From the NCBI GenBank assembly GCA_029851415.1, contig CM056744.1, forward strand, positions 13,213,268-13,277,267: 64,000 nt of DNA, given 5' to 3'. Positions 27,783 to 40,941 of this stretch are shown here, in pieces. This DNA is from Eretmocerus hayati (Eukaryota > Arthropoda > Insecta > Hymenoptera > Aphelinidae). Position numbers and translations under genes: made by a program. Every line of letters begins with the position of its first letter. Within the stretch, counting starts at the first letter, position 1. The notes under the pieces are model-generated. The model worked only from the letters and a program-made list of their open reading frames with translations, made no database searches and was not told the DNA's origin.

Positions 27783-27799
27783 GGGGGGGGGGGGGGGGG
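27783..27799. repeat. Uninterrupted G17 homopolymer
   Basis: Seventeen consecutive G residues in an AT-rich context. Such runs are difficult to sequence, so the exact length is uncertain. Confidence 0.85.
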
Positions 27800-28158
27800 T
27801 TTGAAGTAATAAATGTTGTGTAGACAGCTGTTTTACTTTGAGCGTTATAACTACCGCGTTCCATAATTTAAATTTGAAAGAAGCATTGCCTTGCGGGTGT
27901 AATATATATTGCTCATTTCCATGTTTTACTTTGTTGAAGAGTCTCTCATTTACCATTTTCCAACTCGTCGACTCGACAACACCACCACTTGAGCGCTATG
28001 AAGATGAAAAGTGAGAAACTCTAGTTAAACCATCATTTCAAGAGTCTGAACTATTTCCTGGAATGCACAAGTTTTTTCAAGAGCCTTCGAAAATATGTGA
28101 AATATATACAGTCCAACGAATTAGACTAGTGCGCAAAGTTCAAAATTCCGTGAAAAAT

Positions 28159-28649
28159 TCAATCTTCGAGTGGCTAAACTAAATTATTTTTTGAAAATTG
28201 GGGTGTTGGATAAATAAATAATTAAAACATGCAAGTATAATTTTTTAATCCTTCGCTTGATTTGAATTCAAAGATTTAAAAAATGTGACTCTATTGTCTA
28301 TTATCGATAAGATCTCTCTTGTTAAAAAAAAATGATCAAATTATCTCAGCAGAATCAATTAAGCACGTTATGAACTATTTTAGCTCATCTATTCCATTCC
28401 ACCGAGTTCGATTATAAATTTGATAAAGGAACATTCCGAAGGATGCATTATCCGAGAAAAGGGTTATGTATCATTTTTGTAGATATTTCAAAGATCTAGG
28501 AATCATTTTGCTACGAATTTCGAAAAACCAATATTTTCCCACTAACAATAGGTAAACTGAAAAAATGCGTAAAAGCATGTTTTTATAAATTATTCCCGCC
28601 ACGCCCCAATTTTCCAAGAATAATTCTTGTTAATAATATCGATTATTGG
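28159..28649. repeat. Diverged inverted repeat, about 0.2 kb arms
   Basis: GAAAATTGGGGTGTTGG on the left (about 28192) corresponds to CCACGCCCCAATTTTCC on the right (about 28600). Flanking sequence (AACATGC inside, AATCTTCGAG / CGATTATTGG outside) also aligns, with gaps. Identity falls away toward the centre. Confidence 0.55.
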
Positions 28650-30347
28650 ATATGTCATCTCTCGTCCAAGCCCAAAATTGTCCTATAGTGTCTGTCGACA
28701 GCGTCTGCAGAGTTTAGCCTCTTTCTTCAACCAGATACATCTTTTACAGGGTAGAGTATCGCGGTCGAAATAGGTATGAATATCAATTACACGATCTGGA
28801 TTATACGAATGAGTGAGTGGGTATAATCGAGATATCTCGATAAAACAATGAATTAGATTCTATCAAGATATATGCTTTCAGTAAAATACACACAGACTCT
28901 CATCAACATTGTTTCACGATTCACGTATTATATTCATTGATCAGAAATAACGTCTGCTGCATTGTAATGTTGTCTCTTCTGTCTCATTTGAAATGACATT
29001 CAAATGAAATATTCTGTCTCGGTGTATAGTGTCAAACATTTACAATGAGAAACAACACAAGAAAAAAAAACAGAAAAGACACACTGAATAATAATCGAGT
29101 ATAAAATACAGTAGCCAAAGAGGTACACAAAAATAATGGAAAAATTCTCTTTATATAAAGTTTCACATCCAAGAAAGAATTTTTAATTTTCTTTTTGTCC
29201 ATTATTCCGCGAGCGCAAAGTTTTTCGAGCGATTATACGAGATCGCTTGGTTATATCAAATTGTGAAGGTTATACGAGTTGCGAAAGTGTTTTATTCTTA
29301 TTATTATATTCCATATTTACCATTGTTTTCAACACTTTTTGATAACGCGAACTTGTTAGTTGGTGTTTGTCGAGTGACGATATTTGAACAGCATTAATTA
29401 ATGGCGGGAAAATTCGTTACTCTGTTCAAGTTCTTATGTCTGTGATCTCTACTACGGTATATACATGAAATGAATTTTGAGGCGTATTTTCATAAAACCA
29501 GATGGTGAATTGATTGTGAATTGATGACGTGTGATTTAAATGTCGATTTTACGAGCGATTTCATGAGGTAGTAATGAACTTTCAGGATTTTAAGGCGCCT
29601 ATACGGCGGCGATTATCTAATACGTTATCAATATGGCTCGAGGTGTTTTTCTCACCGATAGTGAGGTGATATACAATAACTCAAAATTCTTGGATACATG
29701 TATAGAGCATATTTCATCGGTGGTTTTGAATATTTAAAAATATTATTTGAGCTTTGTACCACGTCAAACGAGTACCAATTCTGGATAAGTTGATTCAATT
29801 GTTTTGTAGAAGCACAGAAAATGTCATTATATGGGAAAAAAATAGGAAATATGGCACTCCTTATTGATTGTATATTTACTACCTGTGAAATTTTGTACAG
29901 ATTAGCTATACAATCACAAGTCAAGAATCGATACATAGCATCAAAAAAGAATTCTGGAGAAATCTCACCTCCAAATGTAGATCAACAGAATCTATACTCA
30001 ACTTACACACATCCACAATTCTAAAATTTTCAACGTAGGACTCAAGACGTTTTTACTAAAACTTATTATGAACTGAACAAAACACAACGGATGCACCGAT
30101 CAAAAAGACTTATTCATCTCTTCGTGGACATAAAACCGAGGATAAAGAACGATTCCAAAAAAAAATCTTCACGCCTCCCCCGCGCGTGTTGGACACCCCG
30201 CAGAGAAATCAAACCTAACCGTCAAGAAAAAAAAAAATCCTCATCGATCCTTCAAAAAATTTTCCAAATTCACACATACACACATAAACCTTCGCATTCA
30301 TCATGCCCCATAGCTCGTGAGTGAGCGATGCTTAACAAGATCTTGTC

Positions 30348-30378
<31 letters not shown>

Positions 30379-30927
30379 GGGCCTGGGGTATATAATCCGT
30401 GAGAAAAGCCCCATATATGCATGCGATGTGTCCACTCTCACGCATAAATACGCGGATCCTCGGATCGCGAGATCCACCACGTATGTATACAGAAAATCCC
30501 ATAAACGAGGAATATATATATATATAAGACCTGACGTGTGGGTAGGCATTTGTAAATAAGCCCTGCTGCTGCACCTGCATACATACGACGTATAATAGTG
30601 ATGGGCATCACAAAGAACAAGCGTATACGCATACAATGACCAAGGATGAATCTTTGTCAAGTTCTTCTCCATATATATATAAACATATATATTTTTTCTC
30701 GTATTGCCTGGCTAAGCTGATGCGTTTATAAGGTGTGCCCGAGGGGGCCTGTATACTTTCATTTGGTGGGGCCCAATGTAAAAAAGGGCCTGATGCAAAG
30801 TAGGTCCATCTGGAGTGCGGTGCATGCGTGAATGATGATTTTTGTATATAATAAGGGAAAGGGAGACTGAGAGAAAGGGAAAGAACGAAATGCTTGAAAA
30901 AATAATAATATCTCGAGTACTGATAGT

Positions 30928-31754
30928 AGTACCGTTCAAAACTTCTTGATGGCTGATACTTCAAGTACCCTGACTTGCAACAGCGATAAGTTAATTTGTA
31001 TGCGTCGCACTGAAATTTTCAGAAAAGCATTTCAAAGAGCAGAAAAAATATGTACTAACTTCTAGTGAGTTTGGATCATTTTTATTGAATATTTTTTAAG
31101 GTCCTGGTGAAAAAATAGGAAATCTACGAAATCTCTAAAAAAATTTTTTACTTCCATTGAGATACCTGCAGTTTTATTGCAAATGGAGATACGGCAATTC
31201 TGAGAAGAACATCTAGTAGAGCGGGAAAAATGTTCTGTGGGCCTATTTTTTTCATCTCATTTTTCACGTCCCGTACATGAAGACGAGCGAGCTGTCCAAA
31301 TCCCCAGAATCATGGTTTTTCATCGTTTTCTGTGCCGTTTTCGGTGATAAACAGTCATTTCGCGTATCTAGACAACTCGTTGTACGTTCTCACACGCAGC
31401 ACGTGAAAAAAAAATAGAAAAAAAAAATAGCTACAAATAGCATTTTTTTCGCTCTACGAGATGCTTTTTTTCAGAATTGCCCCTGCGTATCTTCATTTGC
31501 TTTGAAACCGCAGGTGTCTCAATGAAAGTAAAAATTTTTTTAGATTTTCTATTCTTCCATTAGCGTGTAGGATCTTCAAAAATATTCGATAAAAATCATC
31601 AAAACCCATCTAAAGTTAGTATTTTTTCTGTTTTTTGAGATGCTTTTTTGAAAATTCCCGAACGACCGAGCGTACGACGCATAAAATTCGGCTTATTGCT
31701 GTTGCAAATCAGGGTACTTGAGGGATCACCCATCGAAAACTTTTGAACGGTACT
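30928..31754. repeat. Inverted-repeat element with about 0.33 kb arms
   Basis: The left starts AGTACCGTTCAAAA and the right ends TTTTGAACGGTACT. The arms align at about 80% by eye through CAAGTACCCTGA, TTGCAACAGC, ATGCGTCG, AATTTTCA, GAGATACCTGCAG / GAGACACCTGCGG and AGCATCTCGTAGAGCG / ACATCTAGTAGAGCG. About 150-200 bp in the middle is unpaired. There is no ORF of note. No convincing target duplication was found. It is most likely a foldback or MITE-like element. Confidence 0.8.
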
Positions 31755-34226
31755 GTATGGTGTAATTGGGAGTACCACAAGTTAGCTTTCAATATGTTAA
31801 ATGAAAAGAAGTCTCGAAAGAAGCCACCCAGTCTCGAAACTAATAGGGTTCTAATACAACCAAAAATTCAATGGCTTACTATGTCTATCAATGATTTACA
31901 ATATACTGCGTTGTTTTCGAGTGCGCATCACGAAACTTTTAATACAACTGTAAAGAGAGTTACTCTTTTTTTCGAGCTTCTTTTTCTGGAGCAACTGATT
32001 GGAAATTGATTCAACTGTTTCAACGAATTAGTTGTTTGCACGAAGAAATCAATGTAACGCTTCAGGCAAAATATGCGTGTAAATAAATCTGTGGTCGGCA
32101 AAATCAATTCGCGATATCCGATCACCTTTGATTGATCTCGTGTAGTCTATAACACATAAAAGCGAACCAAAAGTTTATTTTAAATAAAAGGTTTCGTCAA
32201 TATATGGTTGAAGATAAAAAAAAAACTGGCTCAACTCGTGAATACAAAAATTGTACTCGATTGATAATTTTTCGCTAGATTTGAAATAACGGTTCCCTGA
32301 AAACGATAATTGAACAACAAATAGGCAATAGAATATGAACGAAAAATCGATCGTATCTGCGTCAAATTGTGAATGCCAGATCCATAGTAGAATAAATTTT
32401 GACTGGAGCCCGATGCTGTAGTAGATGGTTAATAAAAAAATTGAATAAAAAATGTGTGCATCAGTCAAAAAAAATGTTGCGAGAACCTTTATTTTCATCA
32501 AAAGTAACCTTCTTCATGTATTTTTTTGTGAGTGTATTCCACACAGGAGATGTTCAAACACTCCCTTCGCTCAAATCAAAAATTCATATACAAAATGTTA
32601 TTCGATTCACAAAAATATTCTGTGAGCTATTCCAAAAACCTCATAAAATCCCAAGCATCAAGAAGAAGGGATAAAAAATTCTGTTTCATTAGCCAAGACA
32701 AGCTCACCCAGCATCATTTATTCAATTCTCTTAAAAGGAACATCTTTCGTACCAATTCAAGATGCATCGAGTTCAGCAAAAAGTATACAACCCAGAAAAT
32801 ATCTACCTCCCTAGAGAAATTTAATGCTACTCCATCCACTCCTGAGTTCTTGTCTTGGACTTGTAAGAAAGTCCATTTCAATCCTCTATGATTCCAATCC
32901 CCATGCAAAAAGTCACTCTATACTGACATGTCTCTTACTATATACATGTCTAATACTTATACAGTATTCTCCTCGCGATGTCAAAGTTAAATTCGACCTC
33001 GAAACTCTTCAGCGTCTGTTACCCATCAGCGAAGAAAAATGCCTCGGACGTCGCCTACTACTGCCCATGTTTCGCCATACACAAAAAAAAATTAGCCTTG
33101 ACTTAAGAGTTGTCACGGTCCGCGTGTGACACGAGCCGAAAGGTTCGTTTTTCCATTCCCAAAATACTCGACACATCTGTTCCTTGCCCTTGTCTACAAA
33201 AAAAAAAAAAAAAAAAAAAAAATTCACAAAATGTGCAGATAGCGGCAGCTGATGTTGAAGGAGCAGATAATGAAAATCCGCTCATCAGTTTACTTAAAAT
33301 TTTCAACTGGCTGGGCGTGCACGAAACAGTACTTTTAACGTCTGGGTCATAATTTATCCGCGTATCTTTAGATATAAGTGTCGGTGGGCTATTTTCGACC
33401 CTCGCCTTCAGCTCAGGCTAAAAAATATACCTTTCAGAGCGCAAAAATGAACATTTTCACCAATTTTTTTCTTCTCTCGACTATTTTCAACTTTCGCCTT
33501 CAGTTCAAGCTTAAAAACACCACTCAGTGCGTAAAAATGAACATTTCTGCCCTCGTATCAAAAAGTACCATAATTCGCCAAATTGCTATGGAAAAAATCT
33601 ACATCGAAGATTTGAATCTTTGTATATAAACGGATACATCTGGAAGATGTAGTTTTCCTCTTACAGACAAGCGTTAAAACGTTATAACCTTCGAGTCCCT
33701 TCCAACCGATAGAAAGAAAAGGAAAGAAGAAAGGGACGCGCTTCGCGAGCGTCGTCGTTTCAACAGAGAAAACAAGCGCCAAGGACCTTTTCACACAGAC
33801 GCATTTCTGATGGCATCCGACTGCGATGTATTATACGCCCCCCATACACATACTCTTGGGGTCGTCTTCTCTGATGATGTCCGGCGCCTAAATATACTGA
33901 ATTTTCCCTCCATTTTCAAATTCATCTCACGCGTGATGCGATACATGTGATCCCATGTCCTCAAGATTTAAAAAAAATAAGAAAAAGAAAATGAATGTAT
34001 GCACATGCACTCGTCAGATCACGAGACCGGTAAAAATATTTAGCCGCATGGCTGAGTTTTTTTGACATTTACTCTATACTCACTTTTTGAGACGGCAGCG
34101 GTGGATTTGTTGAATTTTCCGCGTACGTGGAAACCGTCGCGGCAGCAAAAGAAAACTCAGAAGATCAGTGGACCGCAGCTTTAGATTTGAAAGCTGGAAA
34201 ATGTGATTTTGAAAGATAGAAGAGGA
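31755..34226. other. Gene-free stretch
   Basis: No supportable exon. It holds an A run at about 33199-33222 and the 92 bp tandem duplication listed below. From about 33700 CpG dinucleotides become more frequent (for example GCGCTTCGCGAGCGTCGTCG near 33738), which could mark a promoter for the exon candidate at 34227. Confidence 0.45.
33389..33572. repeat. 92 bp tandem duplication of an element fragment
   Basis: Two units begin CTATTTTCGACC (33389) and CTATTTTCAACT (33481). They share CGCCTTCAG, CAGNGCG and AAAAATGAACATTT at equivalent offsets. The same TTTCGACCCTCGCC core recurs near 43952 inside the large element there, so this is likely a fragment of the same repeat family. Confidence 0.6.
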
Positions 34227-34283
34227 ATGGACGACGACGGCGCCATCAGTCGTGAACCATCACGCTTCGGCAAATTTTACAAG
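34227..34283 (+). CDS. Candidate first coding exon, unknown product
   Basis: I do not recognise this protein. An ATG at 34227 opens a 19-codon frame (MDDDGAISREPSRFGKFYK) that ends exactly before a GTAATC splice-donor-like sequence at 34284. The upstream 500 bp is unusually CpG-rich for the region, as an insect promoter can be. Nothing downstream could be joined to it, so the rest of the gene, if real, would lie behind a long intron in 34-48 kb or be absent. It may equally be chance. Confidence 0.25.
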
Positions 34284-37200
34284 GTAATCGAATTTAATTG
34301 TGTTTTTTGAGAGCTCGAAAGAAATTTGTTTCTTTTTTGGGGCGCCTATAAATGACGATGATGGCGACTCTTCGAGGATTTTCCACACTCGTGAAATATA
34401 CTGAAGGAGTTTCTCGTTTGATCTGAGAAAATCTTGTAAGTTTTGCGGGTAGGTTGTTTAGTCATATGCATGGATTGAGACGGATTGGAGTGAAAAATTT
34501 TGGTTTCAAAAGTCTCGTGCTTGAAAATGTTCGACCTCGTTTTCGACTTCAGAGGCTGAAATTGTGATCTGATACATGAATAATTAAAAATTCAAGCTTC
34601 AAATATTTCGAATGTTATACGAAATTCTTCTTAAAATGTCTGAACTGAGTATAGCATTCAAGTTTTGTGGAGTGGACTTCCGCAATTATGGAAACATTTC
34701 TTTGCAAAATGTTTGAATGATGACTGGAAGGATTATTACAGTTGTACAACTGCGTAATGCGTATATATATGAATTCCATATGTAATGATTTAGCCAGAAA
34801 TAGAAACTTTCAGGTGATCTGGAAAACGATTATAAGAATTGAATGAACAATATTGTATCAACATATTAATTACTTTTGAGAAGGGTTTCACGTGTATCAA
34901 GAAATGATTATTATTGAATAAATTATTTGCACAATGTGTAATATGTTTGCAAAATCAAATAGGCAGTAAGATAATTGAATTCCAGTATTTGTGTAGCAAC
35001 AACTTCTGAATCGACAACTTCTGCAACCTCGATATTTTATGATGGATTCATGGAAACTTCAATAGTATGAAAATTCGGGTCAAAATCTATGTCATATTGG
35101 AAATATCAGATTCCTAAATTGACACCGAGGCTAAATTTACCATCCATTTTCCATCAGATCAAGCATCAGACGGATATCGACAGAAAATTCACTCAATCTG
35201 GATCATATCAAATCTTTGATACTAATTTTGGAAAAAATTTTAATCGTTAATATATGAACTTGGTTTGATGCCATTATGTAATGATGATGATGATGATAAG
35301 AGCAAGCAAAAATATAACAGAGAACTCGAGAGCTACCGAAAAAAAAAGAATCAAAACAATGCCTCGAAAAGGAGTCGAGTTATAATAATCAAGGCCTGCC
35401 GCCGTATATGAACTCATTCAGTTTACAAAACATCACAAAACATTCCATACGATGTATTTGAGATATACTAAAAAATAAACACAGGAAGCCACAAATTCAA
35501 CTAATACTCGCTCCTGGCGTCGATCTTCAGAAATTTGATCATTCCAGTATTACGTGCTAAGTATAATGACTCTATATGTTTACTAAGTAGTTACAGAGCG
35601 TGTAATTATCAAAATGTTCACAATATGAGTCGTCCGTTTACTGCAGCATCTTTAATCAAAATTTCATGATCAAAATTACTCTTTGTATAGATTTAAGATG
35701 CATTAATTTTGATGATATCTGATTGATATATGCCTTATCAAATAATTCGTGTATTGCAGAAATAACCTCACTCTATTTACACGATATCCGCAATTCAATC
35801 ACATCACGACGATTGAGTGAGCTTGCCAAAATATGATGGCGACCGGATATACAGAGTCAATATTTGATTTGTGTTAAAAATAAACCGGATTATAATTGTG
35901 CTCCCAAAATCCGTCTTGATAATGTAATTGGAGCGTCGATTCGATTATTTAGCTGAACAATTGAGAATTAAAAGAAGGAAAAAAATAAAGCAATGGTTCT
36001 GTGAGATAAAATTTTCTCTTGAATTCCATTGTGAGAAAAAAACGTCTGCAGAAAAATATATGATCGAACTGGAGAACCAAAATATGCATGAGTTTATTCT
36101 CGTATTTCGGAGAGATTCGACATCCAGTGAATCCGACCACCAATTTTAACTGAAATTTAAAACCGTCTGCTACTTTTTATCGAATTCAGAGTCAGCATCA
36201 TCGGTTCACATTTACCAAGGTATACGTATAGGAGCGATGCGCTTGAAATCGTAGAAAAAAATTTGATGCTAAATGAGAACTTCTTTCACGGCACGTTTTT
36301 TCCAAGACTTTGAAAGACTAATATCAAGCTTCTACCTCACACAAAAGCATTTTCGTCAGTCAGTGTATATTATTTGGGTACACATACACACTTTTACAAT
36401 GAAGAATATATTGTTTACGCGGACGACGACGATATGAACGCACAAATGAATTTTTCTCGCAAGCGTCGTCGTCGTCGTCGGCGAAAAAATTTGAGCTCGA
36501 TCGTCGTTGCAAGGTGCAATATAAAGCAAGGCCGACATTTGATAATCTCTCAATCAGCGAGAAAAAAATGCGACTCTGTTTGAAATCTAAAGCAATCGTG
36601 TGTCTCTAATTTCGACGCAAAAATGCAGAAAATCGGCTTCTACTCTAGAATCCACTCGAAAATTCAAGCAAAAAATCATTGAGACTTCCACAGTAGTAAT
36701 ATTATTATATTCAATTTTTCGCAAAAAATATATTACACTCATCATGGCGTCGTTACGTTAAATATTTTGAAATTCTAGAAATTCCTACTGACTCAAGCAA
36801 TAATATACTCTTATCTCAACAGATAGATCAGGATATAATCATCTTTCCACGTGTGACTTTTTCGACTATAACTATATTTGATTAATTTCACTACCGGAGG
36901 TGCTAATAGAGTTTAGTCTTCAAGTCAAACATTATATCGGGCCAGAAATTCTACCGAATATAGCGGTAAACGGGTAAAATTTCTGATATGCTATATATAT
37001 ATTAAGCTGCTGCTGTTGTGTACTTGAGATTGAGGGAACCGAAGGCCGTCTGTATTACAGCCATACATATAAGATTCTAGCAAATTTTTTTAAATGGGTT
37101 TCACTGGAAGTGTACAATTAATGCCGGTAATTTTGGAGATTTCATCCGTCGTCCGTTTTTACTCGATGTTCGAAAGAGTTTACAACGATGAAGATTATCT

Positions 37201-37770
37201 TTGAGATATATATTCTTCATCATCTTCTTCTTCTTCTTCTGCTTGACTTTCTTAGCTATATTTTTGCAAAGACGAAGGAACGATGTAAAATGGGTTATTT
37301 CAGTCTTCTTGACACTGATGTGAATTTATTCAAATCATCCTCCTCGTCCTGATTTAAATTTGAAATGCGGTTACATAGTATAGATAGAATATGCACGAGG
37401 AAGATGAGAAGACTACGTATAATTTTGTTATCGGAGTAAATTTTGAAGCATAGCAACAGAATTCTACTCTACTCTTCTTCTCTCATGCAGATTATATTAT
37501 TGTAGCTCAATAGAAGAGAGAGAAATTCATGCAGATTCTCATTTCTGAAATTTTTGAATATATATTATTAGGAATAATTGAAGATTGTAGGATAGAATTC
37601 CGAGGCCAGAGAGATGAACAGAAGTCAAACAACAATTTACACACACGCAGAGACTGACTCACTGTAAACTATATACGAGTAGATTCAAGTTTTTTGAAGT
37701 ATGACGAGAGTTGATTACCTATCCGTTTCTTCGCTTCACCGTATACACTACTACATACCTATACATTTAC

Positions 37771-37800
37771 CAAATCATCATCATCATCATCATCATCATT
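37771..37800. repeat. CAT trinucleotide run
   Basis: About nine CAT units. The polyhistidine and polyisoleucine runs in overlapping plus-strand ORFs come from it. Confidence 0.9.
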
Positions 37801-40800
37801 TGCACGAAAGCCAGAAATATACGTCGATTCTACAGACTTTCTGCACGAAACTTCCAACTTCAGAGCACAAAAATCATGCAAACTAGCAGGTGTGCAAGAG
37901 AAAAAAAAGTCAGCTGAACTACTTCACTTTTAATATAAATTCCTTCAAATTTTATGCATAAAAAAAAAAAGGTTTGCGACACGCAATGGACAAAAATTCA
38001 GTACACAAAGTTGCAAAGTTAGTGTATTTTATGACGAGTATGTATGTATGTGTGTAACGACATTTGCACGATTTTATCTTTAGTTAAGATGGGAGTTGAG
38101 ACACAATACTACTCATGCATGAATTGAAGATAAAAAAAATGAGAACATTCCGAATAAAGACTGCAGTTGTGAGATGCGACATCATCTTACTACTTTATAT
38201 TGTAAGTGAAGATGAGTGTCTATAAGAAAATGTGTATAGATAGCAGTTATAAGCTGTTGTCGTCGAGTGAAAAGGTTAAATGCAACATCAGCTGCTGATT
38301 ATTGTCTTCACTTCATTTTAAAGATATACACATTAAACGAACGCGTGCAATTTTTTCCTTTTTTTACGCAGGGTCATCAGTGGTAGTTCGAAAAAAAAAT
38401 GTTGCAAAATATTTTCATGCGTAAATGTGTTACAAAATTTACACGCACTCGTCAACAAAAAATGATGAGATTGAAAAAATTTCTTGCAAGCAATTCGATA
38501 TATATATATCAGCATGAAAGAAAAAAAAAATAAATTCGCACACTTGACTGTTGAAATTTTAGCAGGAAATGACATTTCCGCGACATGCACATCACTGCTC
38601 TGGAATTTTTAACCAAAAAGTTGAAATACTTCTCGCTCACAACGAAGCGCACCACATCAAAATCTCCAAATGTGTTTATATGTATACGTTATACGTCTTG
38701 TATCATGAATGAATCGGTATATATTTACAATTGTACGTCACATAAGTCGTACGTATGTATGTATATATAAACGAGTTTGTAAGATTTTTATTACGAATAA
38801 GGAAAAGGAAAGAAGGAAGCAGAATTATTATGACCGGTGTATAGTGAGGTTTTCCAAAAATCAGCTGATCGCATAGTGAGAAGTGTATTTTTTTTCTCAC
38901 AATTTTCATGAATGAAAAGCAAAATTGTTGAATGCATCATTCATGAATATCGCTGCTGTCCGAACTACTATCCGAATGGTCACACTAATTTTGACACTCT
39001 CGATTCATCCTTTCGATTACGTCGTCGTCGTGAAAATGATCAACATATATATCTAGTATTTACAGTATATATAATCGATATGTATAGGTTATGTGATGTG
39101 TACATAACATGAAAGTGGAACGTGTCAAGAGTCGATGGCAATATCGAACGAGAAATTATAATCGTTATCATCATCATCATCACAGGGCATCAGATCACAT
39201 AATATAAAATATAATGCTTCATATGTGTATAAAACAATGTATATCCTTATCATTTATCGCTTTGCGCCAAATAGTACAGTGACTCTCTTATTCGAGCGTC
39301 ATTGAATATTATCCTTATCAATGTTAACACCATGATCCCCGTTACTTTATATAGCGATTTCATTTTACTTTCATGTGGGACTGTAAAATTACACCGGCTT
39401 GGTCTTAGGTGTCGCCTTACACGTACAAACACATACACACACACAACCACACACACGCGAAATTTTGCAAAAGAAGTTTGACCATTTAGATTTGATAATA
39501 ATAATGATATTATGGGCAAAAATCAATGGCGTTGAGAGATTTGAAACGTTTCGAAGTCATTGACAAGTAAAAATTTGTCACACAGAGCGTTGGTTGTCAT
39601 TTTTTTTAGAACAGAAAAAGCCTATATTCACGATCAAAAAATTACCTAAAAAGGGAATTGATTTATCTTCATATCGTTGATTTTAAACATTCTAAAATTT
39701 CAAAAACATTAGAAACCATTCTATGTAAATTCTACGGCAAAGAGTAATCTTACACAGACCAAAATCAAAATTCAATGACTAATGGACGCGTGAGAACAGA
39801 TGTTTTTTTAATGCAAAAATTATTACTCCCATAGTACAGCATGGAATTTAGTAACATAGCTTCTATAACTTGATAACTTTTAGCACATGAACGAGAGGAG
39901 AGACAGATAGCATGATAAGTAAATATAAGTAATATAGCCTCATCAGGTCTCTTTCTCTTTTTATTCTTTCACACTTTCATATAAGATCGATAAATAGATA
40001 ATATTACCGGCGCGTGTTGTTGTATATATTCATATGATTCATATGATGGAGGAGTTTTCTTATGTACACATTCAGCAGTTGTTAGGTATGTATACATGCA
40101 GTGTTCGCGGGGGTAAGAAATCGAACATGTATGTTTTTTTTTTCTTTCCCCATTTTACCACCACCAACGTCATCATATATTCCCTACTACAATAACTAAT
40201 AATACGCATCCAGACACTTTACTTTGAGCACGACCTCGCAAAGGACGATGCATTATGTACTATACTTATATACCATATACATGTCAACCAAGTATCTCTT
40301 TTTCTTACCTGTCCATCAAGAGAGACAAGAAAACATCACGATTCATGAAGGTCCAAGAGACAGACAGACACAGTCACATATAGGCCGATCAATCAGCTGG
40401 TAAAATTTTTTAGTATATAATTCCAAGTTAGGGACCAATTAAGAAAAGGGTTCCCGATTCCCTCTCTTTCTTCCTCACCATAATAAACATTATAACAAAA
40501 ATAAAAGAAAAAACAAGGGCTTCTCGCCGATTTATAACTGCTCTCCCAACTGACTACGAAAATATGTATATATATATACAAGGTGGACAGAAAAGGGTCA
40601 GATGAAAGGTAGACAAGTTTTTTTTTCGCGAGAGGACGCATACCCATTCAACAGATACCTCTATATATATATAAAGGTATCTAAATATATACGAGCAGAA
40701 GCATCGCCTGGGACCAGAATTGGATGGGATGAGCATATATATATATATATATGTAGCCAACATCAGCAGCAGCAGCAGCAGCATCAGCTTCCGCGAACGA

Positions 40801-40909
40801 GGCGAAAGTATCTTATGGGCCTTACCTATATATACAATGCGTATACAACATGATACAGACCACGCCGTGTAGTATATATGGAAGACGCGAAAGACAAGAT
40901 GTCCGAGGA

Positions 40910-40910
<1 letters not shown>

Positions 40911-40941
<31 letters not shown>
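40911..40941. repeat. GAC trinucleotide run
   Basis: About ten ACG/GAC units. On the minus strand it is read as an Arg or Val run in spurious ORFs. Confidence 0.9.

Larger units (their letters stand above)
21074..30927. other. Gene-free stretch, about 10 kb
   Basis: No coding exon could be supported. Simple repeats are frequent: CA at 22397-22427, T at about 22829-22855, GCT at 24324-24348, CA at 27041-27079, G at 27783-27799 and A at about 30349-30373. A diverged inverted repeat lies at 28159-28649 (listed). A small imperfect hairpin centred on GATC sites spans about 26470-26517. Confidence 0.5.

Noticed and set aside
29573..29582. TGAGGTAGTA, the first ten bases of let-7
   Set aside because: The following bases (ATGAAC) do not match mature let-7 and no flanking hairpin was found.
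36374..36583. Short ORF containing YADD, the reverse-transcriptase catalytic motif
   Set aside because: No other reverse-transcriptase motifs nearby; the Asp run comes from a GAC repeat and the Arg run from a CGT repeat.
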